A stretch of DNA of 21,022 bases from CALGFI01 sp036374435 (lineage in GTDB: Bacteria; Actinomycetota; UBA4738; HRBIN12). How positions within the stretch are numbered: position 1 is the first letter of the stretch; the number at the start of each line of letters is the position of its first letter. Under the pieces are notes generated by a model, which had not been told where the DNA came from, did not search any database, and saw nothing but the letters and a program-made list of their open reading frames with translations. The translations under genes were made by a program, and so were the position numbers. This document shows positions 15,742 through 21,022 of this stretch, piece after piece. The stretch is from the NCBI GenBank assembly GCA_036374435.1, contig DASUTU010000145.1, forward strand, positions 1 to 21,022. The letters run 5' to 3'.

Positions 15742-17031
15742 CTACGACGCGGCCGCCCGGGATCCGTCGAGGCCGTAGGCCCGGTACAGCAGCTCGACCG
15801 GGTGGACCGTCGGCACCCCGGTGGCCTTCTCGATCTGCCAGCGGCACGTCTCGCTGTCACACGTCGCCAGCGGCCCGCCGATCTCCCGGACCTGGTCGAA
15901 CAGGCCGGCGCCCACGTCCATGGCGATGTCGTACTTCTCCGCCTTCACCCCATAGGTCCCGGCGATCCCGCAGCAGTCGGCGTCGCTGTCCTGCACGACC
16001 AGCTGGGGGATCAGCCTGAACAGCTCGAGCGCGGGTTTGCCCATCCAGTGGCCGGACTGCTGGCAGGGGGCGTGATACGGGATCGTCATCGGCAGTGGGG
16101 CGAGGTCGGTGCGGAGCTCGCCGCGCTCGTGCAGCTCCAGCAGGAACTCGCAGATGTCGTACGTGTGCGACGAGACGGTCCTGAGGTCCTCGTCGTCCTC
16201 GAGGTCGAGCATCTCCATGGCCTCGCGCTTCAGCATGAGGCCGCAGCTCGTCGAGGTGGCCACGATGTCGTAGCCGCGCCGTGCGTACGGCGCGAGGGAC
16301 TTCGTGAGCCGTCGGACGTAGCGCCGGGCGTCGTCGAACAACCCGTTGGACTGGAGCGGCAGCCCGCAACACCCCTGGTCCGGCGGCACCAGCACGCGGA
16401 ACCCGTTGTGCTCGAGCACCGCCACGGCCATCTCGCCCAGGCGCGGTTCGTAGTAGTTGGTGCTGCACCCGTGGAAATACACGACGGCCTTGGTGGCGCC
16501 ATCGAGCGGGTCGTGCCGGCGGGCCCACGACCGGAACGTCCGGCCCGCCCATCGCGGCATGGGGGCAGAGCGGTGGATCCTCAGGACCCGCTCCAGGTTC
16601 GCGCGGAACCACGCCCGGGACAGCAGCCAGTTGGCGATCGGCGCGACCGGCGTGCCGAGCTGGCCCAACAGCCCGGACCGGGCGATGAGCCGGTCGCGGA
16701 ACGGGACCCCGCGCCGCGCCTTCATCGCGGCGCGCGCGTGGGCGTTGATCTCGGCGATCTTCACGCCTTGGGGGCACACGGTGGTGCAGATGCCGCAGCC
16801 GGAGCAATAGTCCAAGGAGGCATCGGGGGTCTCCCCGTCCTCCCGGAACCGTTCCGCCTGCGGGCCCACGTATTTCGGCCCGGGGAACAGCGGCGTGACA
16901 TTGGAGACGGGACAGTAGGTCTCGCAGATCGTGCACTTCACGCAGTGATCGAGCGATCCACGGATCAGCTCGACCATGTCGGTCGGGACGGTCTCGGTCA
17001 CGTCGCTTCCGGTCGCGCCGGCTCGGGTCAC
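15742..17031 (-). CDS. glpC: Anaerobic-type glycerol-3-phosphate dehydrogenase subunit C
   Basis: The 429-residue iron-sulfur subunit anchors the GlpAB dimer to the membrane and passes electrons to quinone. Two [4Fe-4S] motifs sit near the N-terminus: Cys30, 33, 36 and 40 (CVKCTICETYCP) and Cys76, 79, 82 and 86 (CSGCGICTTVCP). Two cysteine-rich CCG domains follow, with GCCGLPLQSNG in the first and ADCCGIAGTYGVKAEKY in the second, plus CDSETCRWQIE, which matches Escherichia coli GlpC closely. The GTG at 17031 overlaps the glpB stop by 4 bases. The first 20 residues are poorly conserved, so a later start (for example the GTG at Val11) is possible. Length is about 30 residues more than the Escherichia coli protein, mostly at the N-terminus. 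Confidence 0.93.
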   Translation of the reverse strand: MTRAGATGSDVTETVPTDMVELIRGSLDHCVKCTICETYCPVSNVTPLFPGPKYVGPQAERFREDGETPDASLDYCSGCGICTTVCPQGVKIAEINAHARAAMKARRGVPFRDRLIARSGLLGQLGTPVAPIANWLLSRAWFRANLERVLRIHRSAPMPRWAGRTFRSWARRHDPLDGATKAVVYFHGCSTNYYEPRLGEMAVAVLEHNGFRVLVPPDQGCCGLPLQSNGLFDDARRYVRRLTKSLAPYARRGYDIVATSTSCGLMLKREAMEMLDLEDDEDLRTVSSHTYDICEFLLELHERGELRTDLAPLPMTIPYHAPCQQSGHWMGKPALELFRLIPQLVVQDSDADCCGIAGTYGVKAEKYDIAMDVGAGLFDQVREIGGPLATCDSETCRWQIEKATGVPTVHPVELLYRAYGLDGSRAAAS

Positions 17032-18290
17032 GCTTCCTCCTCCAGGATCGCCGAGGCCGCCGCGTACCCCGTGGCCAGCGCCAGCCCGTTGCCCGAGTGT
17101 TCCTTCCAGGGCTCGGCGCCGCCGAGCGCCGCTCCCACCGCGAACAGGTTGGAGAACGCGGCTCGACGGCCGTCGCCGAGCGGGCGCAGCCGTTCGTCCA
17201 CGTCGAGCCCGGCACGCGCGAGCGGGTGGTCGTCGAAGTATCCGGGCCCGAATCGGGGGGTGCCCTCGGGAGGGATCCCCGCCACCGGCAGCCCGAAGAC
17301 GGTCTCGCGCACCTCGCCGTGCGAGTCGAGCTGGATGGCCCCCGCGGCGAATCCCCCGGTGGCTGCCACGAACCAGCGCGCGGGGTGGCGCCCGGGGCGG
17401 TTCGCCGCTCCGTGGGTCAGGACCGCGCGCAGGGCGCCGCCGTCCTCCTCCGCCCCGATCACCATCGGCCCGAGCTTCAGGACGCCGCCGGCCCGGCGGA
17501 GGCGGGCGCGGAGCGCTCGGAACAGCCGGATCCCGGGAACGGACGGGGGCAGCGAAGGCACCTCGAACACGGGGTGGCCGAGGAGGTCCTGGAGAGCGGG
17601 CCAGGCTTCGGCGTGCCGATCCAGGCCGAGCACCGCCGGGAACCCCACCGCCTCGTCCTCCTCGAGCCGGGGGCGGAGCTCGTTCGCCACCGCGGCGCGG
17701 AATCCCGCGTCCTCGAACCGCCGCGCGTAGTCGAGCGGCGTGAGGTCCGCCTCCCGGACGGGGTCGGTGAGCATCACGGCGCGGGCCTGCACGGTGGCGC
17801 CGGAGGGCAGCTTGAGCTGTCCCAGGTTCTCCGCGAGGTACTTCGGATAGAAGCTCTTGAGGGCGCGCAGCGCCACGAAGACGAACCGACCGCCGGCGCG
17901 GAGGTCGCCCGCCCGCATGGCCCCCGGGACGAGCGCGCTCGGCCTGGCCGCCCCTACCGCCGTGGGGAGGAGGAGGTTCTCGTCCAGGGATCCCTCGTAG
18001 CCGAGCTCCGGCGTGAGCTCGCGGAGCCACGCGAGGCTCTCGGCCACCAGGGAATCGGACACGCGGTTGTAGGGATGGTCCGGATGCTCCCGACGGAATC
18101 CCGGGAGGGCCCGAGCCGGGTGCTCCACCAGCTCGGGCGCGTAGCCGAGCACGTCGATGGTGGCGGGGGACAGGTGAGTGGCTCCCACCCCTTGCGCCAG
18201 GACCGTGGTCCGCCGGCCGGACTCGGCCAGCCGGACGCCCGCCGCCATGCCCGACAGCCCCGCGCCGACGACGAGGACGTCCTGGCTCAC
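17028..18290 (-). CDS. glpB: Anaerobic-type glycerol-3-phosphate dehydrogenase subunit B
   Basis: The 420-residue flavoprotein subunit pairs with GlpA. The dinucleotide fold begins at once (VLVVGAGLSGMAAGVRLAES), and the C-terminus holds the second FAD contact FAVGAALGGAEPWKEHSGNG. LSPATIDVLGY and FVFVALRALKSFYPKYLAEN are typical of GlpB, as is KLGPMVIGAEEDGG with the following RWFVAATGGFAAG. The GTG at 18290 overlaps the glpA stop by 4 bases and the gene's own stop overlaps the glpC start by 4 bases, so the three subunits are coupled. Assignment as GlpB rather than a general FAD oxidoreductase rests on both motif match and context. Confidence 0.9.
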   Translation of the reverse strand: MSQDVLVVGAGLSGMAAGVRLAESGRRTTVLAQGVGATHLSPATIDVLGYAPELVEHPARALPGFRREHPDHPYNRVSDSLVAESLAWLRELTPELGYEGSLDENLLLPTAVGAARPSALVPGAMRAGDLRAGGRFVFVALRALKSFYPKYLAENLGQLKLPSGATVQARAVMLTDPVREADLTPLDYARRFEDAGFRAAVANELRPRLEEDEAVGFPAVLGLDRHAEAWPALQDLLGHPVFEVPSLPPSVPGIRLFRALRARLRRAGGVLKLGPMVIGAEEDGGALRAVLTHGAANRPGRHPARWFVAATGGFAAGAIQLDSHGEVRETVFGLPVAGIPPEGTPRFGPGYFDDHPLARAGLDVDERLRPLGDGRRAAFSNLFAVGAALGGAEPWKEHSGNGLALATGYAAASAILEEEA

Positions 18291-19876
18291 GTGGCCGCCC
18301 CCACGGTCGCTCGGCTCCCGGCCGCGTCGCCCGGGAGGTGGTTCACGTCGAGGAGCCCCTGGAAGATCCAGTCGTCGAGCCGGGCCTGCCGGAGCTGGTC
18401 TCCGTACAGGATCGGCTGGACGCCTTTCCATCGTTCCTGGAGGAAGTCCAGGAGCGAGCGGTTCGCCACCGCGGCGGGGATGTCCTGGATCTGGTGCAGG
18501 ATGCCGGTGGCCCGGTAGATGCAGAAGCCGCCCTGGCACGGGCCCATGCCGAGGCGCAACGTGCGTCGGATGTCGTCGAGGTTGGTGGTGTCCCGGTTGA
18601 CCATCGCGGCCTCGAGGTCGCGACGTTGGATGAACTCGCACTCGCAGATGAGCTGATCCGCCAGGAGGGTCTCTTCGCGGTTCGCGACCCGCTCGCCCAA
18701 CCAGTGGTAGCGGGCGTCCTCCGAACCCGGGAGGGGTTCGTCGGCGGTCCGGCAGGGGCGGTCCTCTCCGAGCTCGGCGCAGACGGCGTCCATCGTCTCC
18801 TCGGCCATCAGCCGGAGGGTGCAGAACTTCCCGCCGGTGATCGTGACGAAGCGTTCGACGCCGTCGCGGGTTCGATGGTTCAGGAGGGCGTGGGCCCGCG
18901 TGACGTCGCGCGTGTCCGCGCCCGCGGCCGTGTCCTGGTACAGGGGGCGGACCCCGCCCCACACGCGTAGCGCCCGGGCCTGTCGGAACCCCGGCACGAG
19001 GTTCTCGCCCGCGTCGAGCATCTTCTGGACCTCTTCCGGCGTGATCTCCCACCGATCGGGGTCCTCGACCTTGACGTCGGTCGTCCCGATAACAGAGACG
19101 GTGTGGGCGGGGACGATGATGTCGCCGTCGGAGGGCATGGAGCACCGGTTGACCACCGTGTGCACGAGCAGGTGGTTCATCGCCACCATGATCCCCTTGC
19201 CGGGGAACACGGTGACCTCACACCCGGCCATGGCGGCGATCCTGCCCGCCCACGCCCCGGAGGCGTTCACGACGATCTCGGCGTGGACCCGGACCTCCTC
19301 GCCGCCCAGGTGGTCGCGAAGCAGCGCCCCCTTCACGGCGCCGTTCTCGACGACCATGTCCAGGACCTCGTGGTACGGGAGGATCGTGGCCCCGTAGGCC
19401 TCGGCGGAGCGGGCGTGCGCCCACACGGTCTTCCAGGAGTCGACGGACGCGTCGGGCACCTCGAAGGCCCGGGAGATGCCGGGGTTGAGGCGGGGCTCGC
19501 GCCGCAGCGCCTCGGCGACCGGGATCTCCTCGCACGGGACCCCGACGTCGCGGCAGGCCCGGGCGAACCGATCGGCGTAGTCGGGGTCGTCGATCGGCGT
19601 CGTGACGAACAGGCCGCCGGTGTCCTGGATGCAGTCGGCCGCGATGCGGCGAAGGATCACGTTCTCGTGGATGCACTCCTCGGCGGCCTTGGGGTCCTTC
19701 ACCACGTATCGGCCGCCCGAATGCAGGAGCCCGTGGAACCGCCCGGTCGTCCCGGTGGCGAGGTCGCCGCGCTCGGCCAGCACGGTCGTGAAGCCGCGCA
19801 TCGCGGCGTCGCGAACCACGCCCAGGCCCGTGGAGCCGCCGCCGATGACCAGAACGTCGGCCTGGAGGGTCCTCAT
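18287..19876 (-). CDS. glpA: Anaerobic-type glycerol-3-phosphate dehydrogenase subunit A
   Basis: The 529-residue catalytic subunit oxidises glycerol-3-phosphate to dihydroxyacetone phosphate using FAD. The N-terminus reads ADVLVIGGGSTGLGVVRDAA, then RGDLATGTTGRFHGLLHSGG, both strongly conserved in GlpA and GlpD. SVIGTTDVKVEDPD and ITGGKFCTLRLMAEETMDAV are further matches. A C-terminal BFD-like [2Fe-2S] domain has Cys411 and Cys413 (LICECEF) and Cys447 and Cys452 (GPCQGGFC), which marks it as GlpA rather than the single-subunit GlpD. The final part (FLQERWKGVQPILYGDQLRQ) also follows Escherichia coli GlpA. The start is uncertain: the ATG at 19876 fits the family N-terminus; a GTG at 19924 would add 16 residues and has a GAGG too close to it. 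glpB follows with a 4-base overlap. Confidence 0.94.
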   Translation of the reverse strand: MRTLQADVLVIGGGSTGLGVVRDAAMRGFTTVLAERGDLATGTTGRFHGLLHSGGRYVVKDPKAAEECIHENVILRRIAADCIQDTGGLFVTTPIDDPDYADRFARACRDVGVPCEEIPVAEALRREPRLNPGISRAFEVPDASVDSWKTVWAHARSAEAYGATILPYHEVLDMVVENGAVKGALLRDHLGGEEVRVHAEIVVNASGAWAGRIAAMAGCEVTVFPGKGIMVAMNHLLVHTVVNRCSMPSDGDIIVPAHTVSVIGTTDVKVEDPDRWEITPEEVQKMLDAGENLVPGFRQARALRVWGGVRPLYQDTAAGADTRDVTRAHALLNHRTRDGVERFVTITGGKFCTLRLMAEETMDAVCAELGEDRPCRTADEPLPGSEDARYHWLGERVANREETLLADQLICECEFIQRRDLEAAMVNRDTTNLDDIRRTLRLGMGPCQGGFCIYRATGILHQIQDIPAAVANRSLLDFLQERWKGVQPILYGDQLRQARLDDWIFQGLLDVNHLPGDAAGSRATVGAAT

Positions 19877-19950
19877 GGCGCCGAAGAGACCGGGGTCCAC
19901 GATGCCGACGTGGTCATCGACCACATCCTCGCATCGCGGACCCGGATGAC

Positions 19951-20172
19951 TCAGTCGTTGGACTCTGCTTGTCCCTCGGCGAAGGTCCTCTCCTCGTCCT
20001 CGTGTTCGTCCGAGGACTCCTGGCCCTCGGCGAAGTCGCCGTGATCCCCCTCCTTCTCGGGGTGGGGGTGTTCCTCGGCCTGGCCTTCGGCGAAGGAGCC
20101 CGTGTGGTGCTCGTGCTCCTCCTCCTCGCCCTGGCCTTCGGCGAAGTCACCGTGTTTGTGCTCCTTCTCCAT
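19951..20172 (-). CDS. FAEGQ-repeat acidic, His-rich microprotein
   Basis: I do not recognise a named family with certainty. The 73-residue protein consists of four copies of a short motif, (G/R)-(D/S/T)-F-A-E-G-Q, separated by linkers of Glu, Asp and His (for example EEEEHEHHT and EEHPHPEKEGDH). The Phe residues are at 10, 27, 47 and 64, so the repeat spacing is 17, 20 and 17 residues. There are no cysteines, no membrane segment and no signal peptide; the chain is probably disordered and could bind metal through its histidines, which is inference. The ATG at 20172 is supported by GGGGAGGAG just upstream. It sits between glpK and glpA on the same strand, after a strong hairpin. The protein is too short and repetitive for function to be read, but the in-frame conservation of the repeats shows it is a real gene. 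Confidence 0.72.
   Translation of the reverse strand: MEKEHKHGDFAEGQGEEEEHEHHTGSFAEGQAEEHPHPEKEGDHGDFAEGQESSDEHEDEERTFAEGQAESND
19969..20145 (-). repeat. Four in-frame FAEGQ-coding repeats
   Basis: The 15-base unit coding FAEGQ occurs at 20131-20145, 20080-20094, 20020-20034 and 19969-19983. The core ttcgccgagggccag varies only in silent positions, while the spacers differ in length and sequence. Conservation of the amino acids with silent drift in the DNA points to selection on the protein rather than recent DNA duplication. Confidence 0.8.
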
Positions 20173-20174
20173 GG

Positions 20175-20183
20175 CTCCTCCCC
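20175..20183 (-). promoter_or_regulatory. Ribosome binding site of the FAEGQ microprotein
   Basis: GGGGAGGAG lies directly before the ATG at 20172, with its GGAGG core 4 bases from the start. It favours this ATG over one six codons upstream, whose own purine-rich stretch abuts the start codon. Confidence 0.6.
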
Positions 20184-20227
20184 TCGACATCCTCCCCCTC
20201 GTGCCCGGGAGGGCCCGGTTCGTTTCA

Positions 20228-20257
20228 CGCGAGCCCCCGATCGCTCGGGGGCTCGCG
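20228..20257 (-). terminator. Strong hairpin after glpK, probable terminator
   Basis: A perfect 13-base-pair stem (cgcgagcccccga paired with its exact complement at 20245-20257) closes a 4-base loop, 22 bases after the glpK stop. Neither strand has a run of T after the stem (on the glpK strand it is followed by TGAAACG), so it is not a textbook intrinsic terminator; U-poor terminators are, however, common in high-G+C actinobacteria. It may separate glpK from the microprotein and glpABC genes, or reduce read-through. Confidence 0.6.
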
Positions 20258-20279
20258 CTTCGTCCCCTGGGTCGCCGTC

Positions 20280-21022
20280 CTACTCGACCCAGTCCATCGA
20301 CTTCTGGACCGCCTTCTTCCAGAAGCCGTATTCCTTGTCGACCTCCGCCTTGTCCATCTTGGGGTCCCACTCCTTGTCTTTGCCCCAGTTGGCGCGAAGG
20401 TCTTCGACCTCCTTCCAGAACCCGGTGGCCAGGCCTGCCGCGTACGCGGCTCCGAGCGCCGTCGTCTCGGCGACGGTCGGCCGGATCACCGGGACGCCGA
20501 GGACGTCGGCCTGGAACTGCATGAGCAGCTCGTTGTAGACCATGCCCCCGTCGACCTTCAGCGAGGTCAGATCGACGCCGGAGTCGGCGTTCATAGCGTC
20601 GACGACCTCTCTGGTCTGCCAGGCCGTCGCCTCGAGCGTGGCCCGGGCGATGTGGCCCTTGTTGACGTAGCGGGTCAGGCCGGCGATCACGCCGCGGGCG
20701 TCGCTTCGCCAGTACGGCGCGAACAGCCCCGAGAACGCGGGCACGAAGTACGCGCCGCCGTTGTCCTCGACCGTCGCCGCCAGCGCCTCGATGTCGCTGG
20801 ACTTCTCGATCATGCCGAGGTTGTCCCGGAGCCACTGCACGAGGGCGCCGGTGATGGCGATGGAACCCTCGAGCATGTACACGGCCGGCTGGTCGCCGAT
20901 CTTGTACCCGAGGCCCGTGATCAGGCCGCTCTTCGACGGCACGAGCTCGTTCCCCGTGTTCAACAGCAGGAAGTTCCCCGTGCCGTAGGTGTTCTTGGCC
21001 TCGCCGACCGCGAAGCAGGTCT
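20280..21022 (-). CDS. glpK: Glycerol kinase, C-terminal half (5' end outside the window)
   Basis: The visible 246 residues are the C-terminal half of glycerol kinase, which phosphorylates glycerol with ATP to glycerol-3-phosphate. The window edge lies within TCFAVGEAKNTYGTGNFLLL, which corresponds to roughly residue 255 of the Escherichia coli enzyme. Conserved stretches follow: VYMLEGSIAITGALVQWLRD, AFSGLFAPYWRSDARGVIAG, KVDGGMVYNELLMQFQADVL and RPTVAETTALGAAYAAGLAT, together the FGGY-family ATP-binding C-terminal domain. The terminal FWKKAVQKSMDW matches the family's end. The reading frame is intact up to the window edge. It heads the glp block, which fits its role as the supplier of substrate for GlpABC. 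Confidence 0.96.
   Translation of the reverse strand, partial: TCFAVGEAKNTYGTGNFLLLNTGNELVPSKSGLITGLGYKIGDQPAVYMLEGSIAITGALVQWLRDNLGMIEKSSDIEALAATVEDNGGAYFVPAFSGLFAPYWRSDARGVIAGLTRYVNKGHIARATLEATAWQTREVVDAMNADSGVDLTSLKVDGGMVYNELLMQFQADVLGVPVIRPTVAETTALGAAYAAGLATGFWKEVEDLRANWGKDKEWDPKMDKAEVDKEYGFWKKAVQKSMDWVE

Noticed and set aside
15328..17730. 800-codon plus-strand open frame
   Set aside because: Antisense to glpC and glpB and part of the fusion; low-complexity composition and no conserved motif.
20205..20218. Second small inverted repeat (ccggg/cccgg) upstream of the microprotein gene
   Set aside because: Five base pairs around a 4-base loop is expected by chance in this composition.
1..21022. 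Mobile elements, CRISPR arrays, tRNA or rRNA genes, defence islands
   Set aside because: No transposase or integrase, no regularly spaced direct repeats, no cloverleaf or rRNA-like stretch and no recognisable defence proteins were seen; the only short regular repeats are the protein-coding FAEGQ units.

Overview
The window is very G+C-rich and uses GTG start codons heavily. It carries an F420-type luciferase-like oxidoreductase, an RskA-like anti-sigma factor, class II fructose bisphosphatase (GlpX) and a DhaM-HPr-EI fusion. Together these point to a member of the Actinomycetota, most likely a poorly cultivated lineage; this assignment is an inference from gene content, not from a marker gene. 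There are no rRNA, tRNA, CRISPR, insertion-sequence or phage signals. Genes are packed tightly, with no gene-free stretch longer than about 130 bases, so this is mostly chromosomal housekeeping and metabolic sequence.

Left part (51-5833): envelope and stress-type genes. A minus-strand run goes from a long NfeD membrane protease (4360-2963) to a stomatin/SPFH partner, an ECF sigma factor, its membrane-anchored presumed anti-sigma factor, and a membrane-anchored cupredoxin whose reading frame is broken near position 411. Divergent from nfeD lies a second ECF sigma factor overlapping a zinc-finger (RskA-like) anti-sigma factor. The NfeD/SPFH pair is therefore bracketed by two sigma/anti-sigma modules.

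Middle part (5852-10588): a membrane-anchored secreted protein of unknown function and a PF00756-type esterase on the minus strand. Then a plus-strand set: a sugar-phosphate nucleotidyltransferase with an altered signature, an LLM-class flavin/F420 oxidoreductase, and a 69-residue HARE-HTH winged-helix microprotein coupled to it by a TGATG overlap.

Right part (10596-21022), all on the minus strand: a glycerol and triose-phosphate block. Reading in the direction of transcription: glycerol kinase (cut by the window end), a strong hairpin, a 73-residue protein made of four FAEGQ repeats, GlpA, GlpB, GlpC (the three-subunit, quinone-linked glycerol-3-phosphate dehydrogenase, joined by 4-base overlaps), a single 829-residue IIA(DhaM)-HPr-Enzyme I fusion, PgsA, an extended short-chain dehydrogenase, and GlpX. 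The pathway logic is glycerol to glycerol-3-phosphate (GlpK), then to dihydroxyacetone phosphate (GlpABC), with GlpX completing gluconeogenesis and PgsA drawing glycerol-3-phosphate into phospholipid. The fusion could phosphorylate dihydroxyacetone through DhaK/DhaL, which are not in the window.

The most novel items are the FAEGQ-repeat microprotein inside the glp cluster, the HARE-HTH microprotein coupled to the oxidoreductase, and the full-length DhaM-HPr-EI fusion placed directly after glpC.
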